Shown here one piece after another: positions 34,030 to 45,277 of a stretch of 64,000 bases of DNA. Source of the stretch: Dichetophora obliterata (Eukaryota > Arthropoda > Insecta > Diptera > Sciomyzidae); contig OY986435.1 of assembly GCA_963920525.1 (NCBI GenBank), forward strand, positions 226,809,293-226,873,292, in the 5' to 3' direction. The position numbers and the translations under genes are program-made. Under the pieces are notes generated by a model, which saw only the letters and a program-made list of their open reading frames with translations, did not search any database and had not been told where the DNA came from. Within the stretch, counting starts at the first letter, position 1, and each line of letters starts with the position of its first letter.

Positions 34030-34406
34030 CTGCTGCATTATAGCTTCACGCATTCATAATAGAATGTGTAGGATAGCTAATGCACAATCTCTTTAATAAA
34101 TTCCTGTCAATTACTACAACATAGCTTCAGTTAATACTTAATATTGAATGAATCACATCATTGTTAATATGAAGGGTTTTGGTGTAGTAGTTAGGGTGTG
34201 GAGCTCTCGATCGAGAGTGTGCGAGTTCGGTTCTCACTGCTTACTTGCAAAAAAATATTTTTAATTTTAAATATTCTTGTTGCAATAGACGCAAGTAAAA
34301 AATTAACAATAATTCTAAGAAGACGGTGAATGGAAAAAATGTCGTTTTTCAGATTTCACTTAAGCAAATCACAAAACGCGGCGTAAAAAGCTTCGCTTCA
34401 AAAAAA
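34030..34406 (+). mobile_element. tRNA-derived SINE, family 1, copy c (most complete)
   Basis: Runs from CTGCTGCATTATAGCTTCAC through the leader (CTTCAGTTAATACTTAATATTGAATGAATCACA split over two lines), a tRNA-like part with box A TTGGTGTAGTAGTTAGGGTG (34179) and box B GCGAGTTCGGTTCTCACT (34221), the body (GCAATAGACGCAAGTAAAAA; GTCGTTTTTCAGATTTCACT; GCGGCGTAAAAAGCTTCGCT) and a short A tail. Best reference for the family in this window. Confidence 0.8.
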
Positions 34407-34470
34407 CACATTATATAATCATTTAAGAGAATAATTTAACTTCAACGAATGCTAAAATATCTAGTTAAAT

Positions 34471-35503
34471 CATTGGCGTCGGAAGTGGGGGAAAAGGGGG
34501 GCAGTTGCCCCCCACTTTTTTAGCTAGATAAACAATTTAAAAAGAAAACTTCAAAAGTTATTCAAAATATCAGTTTTTTTTACAACGATAATATTTTTGT
34601 ATTATATATTTTCCTCTTCTTTCTTTCTTCTTCAAAAGCATGCTTGCGGATAACCATTTTTTTTTCTCTATGTTTGCAAAACGATAGAACAAAATGTAGA
34701 GTTTCTACTGCAAGCCCACCACTTCAGTTTAAAAGCACCCTTAAGTATGTAGCTTAATACTGTAATATTGTAATCGAAGCCTTCAACGGAAAAGTGCCTT
34801 CTGAACAAAATCTAAAAACAAAACTAGATCTTTATGCAGATGACTTTGATGGGAGCGACCTCCACGCGCAACTTAAAATGCTGAAGCAATTGCCTGGCCA
34901 AACACCTTGAAATTGTAGTGGCATTGTATCCCAATTTGCAAAAAATTAGGGTACTGTAAAAAAACTATTAAATGAAGTTGAAAAACTTATTGCTTTGCTT
35001 TTGACTGTGCCTGCATCAGCAGCTTCATCTGAGCGTTCTTTTAGTGCACTAAGACGACTTAAAACGTATCTTCGAGCAACTATGACACAGAAACGACTCA
35101 CTCATGCGGCGAATCACTTATACACATTCACAAAGATAAAACCGAAGAATTGAATTCGAGGAAGTGGTGAAAGAGTTTGTTTCTCGCAAGGACAGAAAGA
35201 AACATTTTGGAATAATTTAAATTGATATAACTTTTTGTGCCTTTTTCTTATATTTCTTATATTTTCATATTACCATATGAAAGATCCTTTAAAGAATGAT
35301 CTCTAATATTGAAATTGGAAGAACTTTTAAAAATAATGAAATTTTAATATTTTTTATTTATTTTTTTTTATTTTAAACTAAAATAAAAAAAATTAGTTTA
35401 TTCACATTTCTTTGAAGAAATGAACTTTTTTTGCATCACCATTTGTACTGCCCCCGCCATTTGTTCTGCCCCCCTCAGATGAAATTCGCTTCCGACGCGC
35501 TTG
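34471..35503 (+). mobile_element. hAT element, internally deleted, with near-perfect 8-bp target duplication
   Basis: Flanks AGTTAAAT (34463-34470) and AGTTGAAT (35504-35511). Ends CATTGGCGTCGGAAG and, from the right, CAAGCGCGTCGGAAG. At 1033 bases it retains the 3' half of a transposase (next entry). The 246-base element at 11407 is a shorter derivative with the same ends. Left-end sequence AGGGGGGCAGTTGCCCCCCA is itself palindromic. Confidence 0.88.
34765..35219 (+). pseudogene. hAT transposase C-terminal remnant
   Basis: Plus-strand translation gives KLDLYADDFDGSDLHAQLKM (about 34825-34885), then after a short unrelated or decayed gap LLLTVPASAASSERSFSALR followed by RLKTYLRATMTQKRLTHAA (34990-35110): the textbook hAT C-terminal dimerisation domain including the SSERSFS motif. 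Frame changes then lead to HIHKDKTEELNLEEVVKEFV-like tail sequence ending near 35219. The zinc-finger, DDE core and most of the insertion domain are absent. Lies in sense orientation between the element's TIRs. Confidence 0.9.
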
Positions 35504-36135
35504 AGTTGAATCCAGTTTAAACGTTCAATTTCGGTGAGTTTATCTCAGTTTAAAACTGAGGCCCCTTTTTTGCAGAAATGCATTGAGAGAACCATGTCCC
35601 GTAAGTAGAAAGCCCAGACTTACAGCCCTATTCTGGAAAATTAACAGTTGTTTACCAGTATTTTTAATTTTTCTATATGTCTGTTGTTTTCAAAACAAAA
35701 TTTTATGCTCAAAAAAGCTTTGAATGAAATTATCAATAACTGAAAAGCAGTTGACAATTTTTATCAAAATTTGTTATTTTTGAGCTTAAAATTTTGTTTT
35801 GAAATCAAAAAAATGACAACATTCGAATCGCGTCGTTTCATCACCGAGGTCGGGAAGTGCGACTAGCACTTCCCGACCTTGGGTAATTGTGTTTGTGGTC
35901 CATCCGCTGATGCGACTGACACAATTAAAGTACAGTTTTAAATAGAATCAAAAAGATTCGTAATTTGTGATGGCGTTATAAATCTACGATTTGGCCAAAT
36001 AATTTTCTTTTCACTGGGTATTCTCCTTGAGCTAGGGAAGCCTAGTTTTTGGAGTAACTTAAATAAAAAAAAAAAAAATGAATATACAACAAACCCATAG
36101 GAATATTCGAAATACTGTCAAAGATTATATATATA
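35504..36135. other. spacer with two hairpins
   Basis: Between 35690 and 35815, TTTTCAAAACAAAATTTTAT-GCTCAAAA is mirrored by TTTTGAGCTTAAAATTTTGT-TTTGAAA (a small MITE-like hairpin). At 35846-35879 AGGTCGGGAAGTGC-GACTA-GCACTTCCCGACCT is a perfect 14-base stem with a short loop in otherwise AT-rich DNA. No genes. Confidence 0.55.
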
Positions 36136-37293
36136 CTAGCTGCCACTCTCCCTTGTCAAACGCCCATAAAATGTTATCAGTTAAACAGCATGTCTAAATT
36201 GAGGTCGAATACTGAATTCCGAGACTGTGCGACCTATATCCATAAAGCTATTCGATATGACAAATTTGGGTTGTATAGAAAGTGCCACGCCCTCATGATC
36301 ACCGCTCATAGAATGTAATCAATTAAACTGCATGTGTACATGGGGGTTGAATACCGAATTCCAAAACTGTGCGACATATAACTCCAAAACTTTTCAATAG
36401 CATAAATTTGGGTTGTATGGGAGGTGCGTCTGAATTATATGGGAGATGCCACGCCCCTCTTACCAATGAACATAAAATTAAATCAATGAAACTTCATGTG
36501 TACATTGAGGTCGAATACTGAATTCCTGAATACTGAATACTGAAGTTAATGACAGTTATCATACGAACTTATTCACCAAATTTTAATTTAATACGACCAA
36601 AACCGTCTTAAATATAGCATTTTTATTATTTTGTGGGCGATAAAAGGAGGCGTGGCATTATTTTTCCTAGACCTTTGCGTAGCAGTAACGAACAAACCCG
36701 TAGAAGGAAGTATCCAATTTGGTCCAGTCGTTTTCAAGTTTTAAGCATCCGAACAAATCACGATTCATTTTTATGTGTGCAGATATTGATTTGTGGGCGG
36801 TAAAAGTGGGCGTGAAAGCATTTATGTATCGAGACTGCCTCTTGGAGCCCTATACAGCAAGTTTCACTATAAAAATTTGCAGAACTCCGGAATTGCCATG
36901 ATTTCAAAAAAGTGGGCGTATATATTGCTAAAATTTGGGCGTATATATTATTGGTAAAATTTTATGGGCGTAGGGAAAAGGGGAGACGCACCTCCCATAA
37001 AACCCAAATTTGTGCTATCGAATAGTTTTGCAGTTATATGTCGCACAGTTTTGGAATTCGGTATTCGACCTCCATGTACACAAATTTAATTGATTACATT
37101 CTATGAGCGGTGATCATGAGGGCGTGGCACTTCCTATACAATCCAAATTTTTCATATCTAATAGCTTTGTGGATATAGGTCGCTCATTCTCGGAATTCAG
37201 TATTCGACCTCAATTTAGACATGCTGTTTAACTGATAACATTTTATGGGCGTTTGACAAGGGAGAGTGGCAGCAACGCGCCGGGTTTCAGCTA
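36136..37293. mobile_element. 1.16-kb fold-back made of the CGATATCGAATAG repeat units
   Basis: Begins CTAGCTGCCACTCTCCCTTG and ends CAAGGGAGAGTGGCAG-CAACGCGCCGGGTTTCAGCTAG, so the outermost bases mirror each other. The left arm (36136-36540) contains about three units in the minus orientation, the right arm (36960-37293) about two and a half in the plus orientation, with pair-wise matches such as CATGATCACCGCTCATAGAATG against CATTCTATGAGCGGTGATCATG. The centre (36600-36900) has GTGGGCGATAAAAGGAGGCGTGGC-like words that recur at 49690 and, inverted, at 51290-51500. No coding content. Confidence 0.8.
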
Positions 37294-37547
37294 GTTAATT
37301 CCATATAAATCGATGTCATGTTTTTTCCCTTCTTCACTTGTCAATGCACTTGTGGTCAATCGTTTATTTTTTTGCGCTATGCAATAACAAAGAAACCATG
37401 TACCAACAACAACACAAACGCATTCACAGCAATGCAGAAAAAACCTACTTGCTAATGACAACGGTGGTAAGTTGAAACAGCATTTTTTTGTTATATTTTT
37501 TGCTACTTCTGTCGTTTGGATAGCAAATACACAAACCATTTAATAGA

Positions 37548-37775
37548 TTTTTGTGATTTGCTTGCACGCATTCACATATAGGATGCACAATCCTTTTAAT
37601 AGATTCTTGTCATTTACTGTAACATAACTTCTGTTAATACCTTATATTGAAAGAACCACATTACGTAAAAAAGGGTTTTGGATTACTTGTTAGAGTGTAG
37701 AACTATCATTCGATGCGTGGTGCGAGTTCGATTCTCACTGCTTACAAAGAGATATTTTTAATTTCATTGGAGCGA
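37548..37775 (+). mobile_element. tRNA-derived SINE, family 1, copy d (3'-truncated)
   Basis: TTGCTTGCACGCATTCACAT, AACATAACTTCTGTTAATAC, then GGATTACTTGTTAGAGTGTA (box A-like) and GCGAGTTCGATTCTCACT (box B, 37721-37738) followed by GCTTACAAAGAGATATTTTT. After the tRNA-like part it diverges from copy c and lacks the CGTAAAAAGCTTCGC 3' end. Confidence 0.65.
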
Positions 37776-38387
37776 GCGAGCGAAGCTCCCATGGAAAAGC
37801 TTGTTTGAAAAATGTTTGTCAGAGCATCACTTCTAAATTAGCAAAACCATCAAAGTTTTTACTTTGGCTGCGCTTTAGCAATTTATTTTGCAATTTTCCA
37901 TAAATAGCTTTTGCTTCGGTTGCAAACTATGAAAGAAACAAATAGTTTCAGCAGCAGCGAGCGTTCGGTTTTTCAGTCGTGCTGTAATATTGGAACATTA
38001 TCGAAGCGACAGCAACAGCAAGCTATCGCATTTTGAAGTCGTCTTCTTGCTGTTGCTGTCGCTTTTTAACATTTTTCAAGCAGACTTTACAGCAGCAGCT
38101 ATCGATTTTGGCATGCGGTGCTGCTGTGCTTTATGCAGAGTCGTGTTGTAGCTGTTTGCACTCGCTACGCTTGTAATATTTTTGAGCAGCTTTGGCAGAG
38201 AATAATGAATGTTTTCATGTCAAAAGTAAATATTTATAATGTTTATTTTCTAATTGAATTTATGTTTAAGAGGAATCAAGATAAAATTCTTCTATATCTC
38301 CTGAAATTTTTTCAACCCGCACAGCACAAAATTTATAAGAAACTGTGACAAAACTTTTAACATAAAAAACATTCATAAGACTTTGCC
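37776..38387. repeat. CAG/CTG-rich stem region
   Basis: GCGACAGCAACAGCAAG (38006-38022) pairs perfectly with CTTGCTGTTGCTGTCGC (38046-38062). Neighbouring sequence is rich in CAGCAGC and GCTGCTG words between 37950 and 38200. No reading frame I can defend. Confidence 0.55.
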
Positions 38388-38672
38388 GATGCTGCTAAAA
38401 GAGGGTACGTAGTGCTGTTCTTCGGAGATTTCAATCAACTGCAGCCAGTTGGAGATATCCCACTTTACGGGAATCCGAGGTCTGATGATGTCACCGCCAC
38501 TCAAGGTCAATTAGTCTATCGTCAAATAAGCAAAGTGTTCGTATTGAACCAGATAATGAGATAAATTCAACGAGAACAACAAGCTTTCAGGGAATGTTTA
38601 CTAAGAGTATCATTACGAGAACTGACTCTACAAGACTACGACCTCTTCGTAGCAAGAAAACGAGGAGCAAGA
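38388..38672 (+). pseudogene. Helitron PIF1-like helicase fragment
   Basis: Translation in one frame from 38388 gives DAAKRGYVVLFFGDFNQLQP then VGDIPLYGNPRSDDVTATQG, a run to VYRQISKVFVLNQIMR, a TAA at 38562-38564, and IQREQQAFRECLLRVSLREL to DYDLFVARKRGAR. GDFNQLQPVGD is the GD-x-x-QL-PVGD helicase motif of PIF1/RecD-type helicases, and the Q-x-MRQ ... EQQAFRE-LL order with a DY-x-LF tail is what Helitron helicase domains have. The Rep nuclease domain and the Walker A region are missing on the left and the sequence abruptly joins SINE-like AAGCTTCGCTTCAAAAAC at 38673 on the right. Only one stop in 95 codons, so the loss is fairly recent. It is too short to be a conventional long ORF. Confidence 0.85.
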
Positions 38673-41600
38673 AGCTTCGCTTCAAAAACTTTAGAAAAAA
38701 TGAGAAATTGGAAAATGAGGTATGTTCAAATTTAACCTAATGAACTTTTTTAATTATATTTTCTTTTTTCATGATGTTTATACAAGAAAATAACTCACCT
38801 GCTTCGAAATTCGTCTTCGAAATACGGCACGAACTGGCGCGAAAAATGTTAACAAAGAGTCCTTAAATGCCAACCTTTGATTTTTTTTTTTGGAAAAAGC
38901 TTACTGTTGGCTTTCAAAAGAAAAAGACTTTAGAGTAGCTGCGAATTTTTGAGGAATTTTTGAAAAATGCTTTCACGTGCATGACATTTCATACGTTGCC
39001 TTTTATTGACGTTGCCTCTAACTACAAAAAGGACACAACTAAAAATGTTAATATTTCCGAACAAGAAACAATTTTTATTCTGGAAGGGACTCCATACAAA
39101 ACAATGAGACAAAATATTTTTTTTTGTAATTATTGTGTAAGGATATGTGTACAAAATTTAGACAGCCGATTTGGATGATGATTACGTATAGTTTTACATA
39201 AAAAAATCAGAATTCAAACATTTTAAGTTTTTGCCCTTTTGTTGTTAGGGTGCGATACACTCAAACCAGGTTGTTGCAATTGTTGCAGAGTACTTTTGTG
39301 GACGTTTTATGCCTCGTCAGCTCAGTTGAAAGTCTGGCAACCACATCAATGAAAATACGTAACTGTTTCTGTATGGTTGTAGTCTTTAAACTTACTTTCG
39401 TAAAATTAGTAGCGAAGTGTTTCGTAAAATTTCGGTTGACTATCCTATAACTTGTTGAAAATTGGTCACCATTCCAGGAACTAAAAAGTAGTTATTGCAG
39501 AATCAAAACGGGACTGCAGAAAAATCCTCTGTTGTTGAATATCATCTTCATATGAAGATGTTGTCCAACTAAAAAGTGTGCAACTAAAAAGTTGCACACT
39601 TTTATTCCATCAGCTAATGGCCTTCTTGTGAAAAGAACTAGTTCTAGTGACAATTCTCTTTGTAAAATTGTTAAGATTATAAAATGATCTCTTATCTTTA
39701 TAAGGATTATTATTAAAGGATTAAATTACTTTTGAAATTGAAAACCCTTATTATTCCTCATTTATTTTCCTCAATTTCAATAGAATATTAGTTTGTCTAA
39801 ATGCATTTGAGCTCGTGCTTGAGTGCACCTTTGTTGTTGCTCCACTCGTAACACAAGCTCTGTCTGGGTGGTGAAATAAGCTTGCATTTCACGCATTCCC
39901 TTTTGTGCGGTGTCCGGATAGGTCACTTGCTTAAGCGACCCCACTGCTGGGCGGCTCGGATGAGTTCTTTTGTGCATGCGTTGGTATTGTTGGTAAAAAT
40001 GTGTTGGCCGATCGTGGGTGTTATTGGATCGTGGTGAAATTCTCCCTCGTCAATGCTTATATTGTTGTTGCACCTCGCGCCTCCATACAGGTACGTAAAA
40101 CAAAATAAATATACAACTTATATAAACTGCAATAAGTGAAAAATAGAAGATATGTATTTTATCACAAATTAATTAAACGAAGATTGGTGCGGCAAAATTT
40201 ATCTCAAGATTTTGCATCGTCACCACCTATCATAGATCATTGTTATAGCTTTAGTACGCTTAAACAGGTTAGCACATATTAATATTGCAGTGTTTTAATA
40301 AGCTTTTACGCAAACCAACCGACCTAAGCAAGCGTCTGGTACCACGATCAGTGCGACACGTATAAACATATATTCATTTATATCCTAAAGTAATGCAGAT
40401 CCCACTCTGAAATTTTTTTTGTGTTATTTCTATACAGCAACAAATATTTTAAAAATAAAATAAAAAAAACCGGCTAAATTAATAAAATTTGAATTTTAAA
40501 TCTTAACTTCCGTTTTTCTAAGAGAAAAAAATTCAAGTTTCAAATTTGATTTCATAATAAAAAAACCATTAAATTTCAATATAAATCACTATGTTTAATA
40601 TTTTTTTAACTATTTTTTTTTTGAAAAGTGCTTCAAAAATTTCCTTTTTCATATTTTTCAATTCTGTTAAAGCCCATAACTTAACAACCAGACCTCATAA
40701 AAATTTTTTTTTGTGTGATTGCAATCACACTTTCCAGAAGTACACTTAGGCGGAATGTTAACGAATTTCAGAATATATTTTTTTTTGTTGTCCGCTTCAC
40801 ATGAAATGCCCCAAATATTTGTTGCAGGACGCATTGGAGAGTTTTCACTTAGATTTTTTTCAGTAAATATTTAAATTAAAAAACTTTTACAAGGTTTCAT
40901 TTTCATATATTATGTTGATATTTATCATTGCATTGCTATTGTAATCTAACAAATTTCTATTTTATTGAAATTGTTTGTGCATACCTTCAAAACTTATCTG
41001 CTTTTGACAGATGACAGAGATCCACAGTGAATTTTTGAGCGTCATTGTTTTAGGTTTAATTTTTAATATTACAACTTTTCCTTTACATTTCTCTACAAAT
41101 GAATCCAATCAACATAATTTTGATTATATTTTAATGAAAAACAACTATTTGACAGCAAAAGTTGGATAAGGTTAAAAGTGTTTTAATAGCTTTCATAAGG
41201 AATCGTAAATTAAACCCTTTAAAAAATGTTTGCTAACAAAATTTTAACAATTTTTTCTTTGAGAAAAGATTCCTCTATTTAAATGTATTGAATTTTTGAA
41301 ATTATTTAAAAAAAGGATGCAACCTTCTGATAGAAAAATATCTTTTTAAGTTTTTGGATTATATTAATGACCCTCAACTGACATACTTTAACACAGAGCC
41401 ATACTAAATCGTATTCTTAAAGCACCCATCATCAATAGTTAATGAAGCGCCATCAATGCTTTATTTAATGGCCCTTCCCGCAGGACATTAGGTCAGGCCA
41501 GGCGTAAAAAATTTCAACATTTTTAAAAATGCCTGAATGTTGAATGTTAATGCTTTTTTTCCACGTTACGGCTGCGATGCCTTCATTCAGCAATTTGCAT

Positions 41601-43228
41601 TCGTCCAAGGCAAATGATTGAAAAAAAAGAACCAAAAACAACCACGACATAAATTTATGCTAGAGTGCTTCGAGCTATAATTTGGTATTTAAAAAATTTG
41701 CGCTCATAGCAGTTGGCAATTTAAAGGCAAAACAAAAATACGAGTTAAAGAGAAGTTCACAGATGTTTTGCAAGAATAAGCTGAATGATTTAGTCTTATG
41801 CATGCTCCCTTTGGTCAAGTCACATTAAATCACATAAATAATGATTAATGGCTAGCAGTTGATGAGATAACATTTTTTCAAGTTTCTGTCAACATTGAAA
41901 TATTTTAGCTGTCAAAAGATAGTGGATACATTTATTTATAAATATAAGGTACAAGGAACTTTAAAAAATTATTAAAGTAACTTTTTTAAATTGTTTGTTT
42001 GTTATGTCGTCGCAGTACCCTACATAAAATAAAATTCTTGCCGGAACATCACGTTCTTAAATTACTCACTTTTTACTTGCTTTTAATTTAAACTGAATTT
42101 CGAATGCCTCTTCTTGTGTATGTAAATAAGAAAAAAAAATATATTTGGCATTTTTTTATACAGAAGCTGTTAAAAATAGCATAGAATTTCAAAGGCTGAA
42201 CTCAATTGTGATTAAGTGGCTGCTTCATTCAAACTTTAAGCACGTGCGAGTCTAAAATTTCTTTCTTGACGGAATTCTTGCTATAACTGGATGTCTTCTT
42301 AAGTTTCTTTTCTTTATATAAATATAAATAAGTCTAGTCGTGCTAGTAACTTAATGGTCTTCAAAAATTGACACGTTGATAGGTAAAAATTTTATTAAAA
42401 TTTTTCTATGTATTCTAAATATATTTTTTTAACACACAAAAAGGAGTCTTCAACTAACACATTACTTAATACCTCACTTGAAGAATGATATTTAATTGTA
42501 GCTACTATTAAGGAATATTTATACGTCTGCTATGTCTTGTGTTATGTCAAGCTTCAACAAATACAAAACCTGGATTAATAGGATGCTTTTTAGTTTTTTT
42601 CTTAGATTTATTTTTTTTAAACAAGTTTTACAGTCTTCATGCAGCCAATACAAGACGGCAAAATAAGACTATTAAAATGAAACTTCCTTAGCACCGTTGT
42701 GATTTGAATCTCGATGAAACAAAAAGCGACATTAAAAATAGACAAACATATCATCGGCCTTATTTTAATACGACGTAAGTCAAAATTATCTATTGTTCAG
42801 GAGGCAAAGAAAACAGTTTACTATTTGTATTAAGTTCATACGATAATATATTGTTTCAGACGTTCTACTTCCCTTTTTTTCATTCAAACATTAAAAACAA
42901 TAAAAGGATATAGATGTAATTTTGACTAATCTACCTAAAACGCTGATAAACGTTACTTGGCCCAATTTTGACTTACATCCTATTAGAATTAGGGCGACCA
43001 TATATATAAATGACTAGGCTTTAGCGTATACATAAACCAATTTCAAAAACATTTTTAAACTGACAAATTTAGTGTATACTTTTAGTTAAGTTCTTAAAGC
43101 TTCGAGTATATACCAGTGGCCGTCGCCCTGGTCTCTTAACAGCTCTCTCTTTTCATACGCATTCTTGCGCTCTCTCGCTGAATCGCTATTGAGACAGCAA
43201 CGAGAGTGCTTTTTATGACACTCCACAG
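38673..43228. other. largely featureless stretch
   Basis: I see only AT-rich DNA with no paired element ends. Minor items: AAAAAGTGTGCAACT-AAAAAGTTGCACACTTTT near 39570-39602 forms a small hairpin, and 39777-40052 holds a codon-like open frame (separate entry). Short frames elsewhere have no motif. Confidence 0.4.
39777..40052 (-). CDS. short open frame of unknown origin
   Basis: On the minus strand a stop-free run of about 90 codons starts after a TGA near 40053 and ends at the TGA/TAA just below 39777. It reads RGRISPRSNNTHDRPTHFYQ... through MHKRTHPSRPAVGSLKQVTY and KGMREMQAYFTTQTELVLRV to DKLIFY. It is less AT-rich than its surroundings and has a protein-like composition with Q- and R-rich segments (VEQQQRCTQARAQ), so it could be an exon or a TE gag-type fragment. 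I recognise no domain. The base composition change is the main evidence; function unknown. Confidence 0.3.
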
Positions 43229-44031
43229 CAGTGCACGGACTTGAAAAAAATTTTTGTGGTAGATTGGACTCAAAAAGTGTGGTAGATTGAAATGAAATGT
43301 CAGATTTGATATTTCATACAATAACTGTGTATGTCTTTTATTAAAAAAATATATATACATAGCACAGTCAGTGTACTACAACAAAAGTTGTATCAAAGAT
43401 TATATAGTATAAAGATGTGCCACGTAGAACATTAAAAAGTAACAAATAATTTTCAGATCAATACGTAAGCTTTTGTGAGCGCGATGAAAAAGCTTTCTTG
43501 AGAGAAAAGTTTCCAATCCTTGCATGCACATTCTCTCTGCAATGCTCTTTCTCTCTTCACTCCACAATGCTTCACAGCATAGATCACCACTGCATGGTTT
43601 CTCATAGCTAGCGAGAGTAGTGCAATTTAATGTTGTAATTGTTTTTTCCGTTGTTGTTGTTGTTGGAACCAAGCAGTTGTAATCTGTGCTTGACAGCAAC
43701 AAATGTTTTTGTTTGTTTGCATTATTTTCATGATGATTTCCTTATTTTGTGCGAAGCAGATTTTTCTTATTCACTGCTTGCTATTAATATCGACTATTTT
43801 TGATTGACTATCAGCCAGAGCTTGTTTATAAATAAAATTTTTAATTCACATTAATTTCAATTATTCTTGTTCGTTATTCATAATAATTAATTATTTTTAT
43901 GAATCATATGAATGCTATTTACAAAGAATGTAATTCAAAAGAATTTCAAATTGTTCAATAATAAATTTTTTGTACATTATTATTTTTTGATTTATTACCT
44001 ATTCATGTGTTATTCATTATTAATTTTATAG

Positions 44032-45036
44032 CAGTGTCAGGCAGCTTTGCACACCTATACTTTCTCATCTTGAGTATGTATTAATGAGTGCTTTAAAGCT
44101 CACACTGAAAACAAAGTAGTGCTAAAGCGCTTTTTACAGAAATCTAACTAGGCATTATGGAATATTTTTTGCTCGGAATTGTATTGCGAAATTAAATTAA
44201 TAAGTAGTGGACGGAATGTCAAAAGGAATCAGACCGATAGACGGATAATGTGAAATACAGATAAGCAGACGGAAATGTAAAAAGGCCTGCTAATAGTAAA
44301 AAACAAATATGTTTTTTATTGTGCTTATGTTGCTTTTTGTGTTTTCCAAGGCTAAACTGACAGCGTAAGATGCCTTCATTATACGTATTTGGAACTGATC
44401 ACTATATGATATGTGGACATGCCGCTTTTAAATAATTAATTAATTTTTCCATAGCGTGGCCCACAATTACCTTATATTGGCCATGCATTATTTTTATGCC
44501 TTGTTATGCATAAATTTTTAATTTTACCTCTTTGTTGCCGCGCCATGCCCTTATTTTCTAAAAAAAAAAATTTTTCATACATACTTCCAAAAATTTTGCT
44601 TACATACAAGTTTATACAGTGTAATCTTACGTTATATCTGTGTCGATACGCAATAACAGCTTAAGTCTTATTTCAAAGTTTCCTGAAATCTTGCTTCAAA
44701 GTTTTCAATCGCCATAAAAGTTATATGAAGGGTTCTTTTGTTTTTGCGTCATATCTTTGGCTGAGGTCATGCTAGAAGCTCTAGATTTTGTGTGTTCATA
44801 ATGACATATACGTGGAACACAACATTAGCAATAACTCAGTGCTGTCTTAAATCGACTTAAGCTATTATTGCTTATCGACACAGATATAATATATTATATT
44901 CAAGGAACATGCAAGCGCAGATCCTATCTGCTTGACATCCGCTTGAACACTGAAGCTTTGATCGTTCTGTAGGTGAGATAAATACATATTTTACTGCACA
45001 AACACAATCTCAAGTGTGCAATGCTGCCCGACACTG
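44032..45036. mobile_element. 1.0-kb hAT-type element with perfect 8-bp target duplication
   Basis: TTTTATAG is present at 44024-44031 and 45037-45044, and only once in the empty homologous site near 3825-3833. Ends CAGTGTCAGGCAGCTTTGCA and, from the right, CAGTGTCGGGCAGCATTGCA. Typical hAT ends and duplication. No transposase: non-autonomous. It carries a nested hairpin (44633-44888). Confidence 0.9.
44633..44888. mobile_element. 256-base hairpin MITE
   Basis: TATATCTGTGTCGATACGCA-ATAACAGCTTAAGTC (44633-44667) is mirrored by GACTTAAGCTATTATTGCTT-ATCGACACAGATATA (44854-44888); 33 of 35 arm bases pair. Flanks are AT-rich so no duplication can be called. Innermost of four nested levels. Confidence 0.75.
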
Positions 45037-45277
45037 TTTTATAGCCATTATTATTTTTTTATTTATTTTTAATTTGGTTAATTAGTCAAAAGTGAATAAC
45101 AAGGTTTTTTTCATTTTATTTATTATTCAAAATTGATTGAAAAATTAAAAATACATACGAAATTTTTAATGAATAAAAAATGAATAATGAATAAGAAATT
45201 AATAATGAATAAAAAATTAATAAAAAAATCAATAGCGTACATTTTATTCATGAAATAGTGGTGAATAAAAAAATTTT

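Larger units (their letters stand above)
43393..45258 (+). repeat. ~1.2-kb interspersed repeat, copy 2
   Basis: Co-linear with 2776-4036. It reads straight through the fold-back site (CACTCCACAATGCTTCACAGC, 43559 on) and so represents the empty site for the 2953-3350 insertion. Its own interruption is the 1005-base hAT-type element at 44032-45036; the AATGAATAAAAAATTAATAA tail resumes after it. Confidence 0.82.

Noticed and set aside
34174..34240. tRNA gene
   Set aside because: Box A and B words are present, but the sequence cannot fold into a proper acceptor stem and is followed by the SINE body; three other copies share the same extra sequence.
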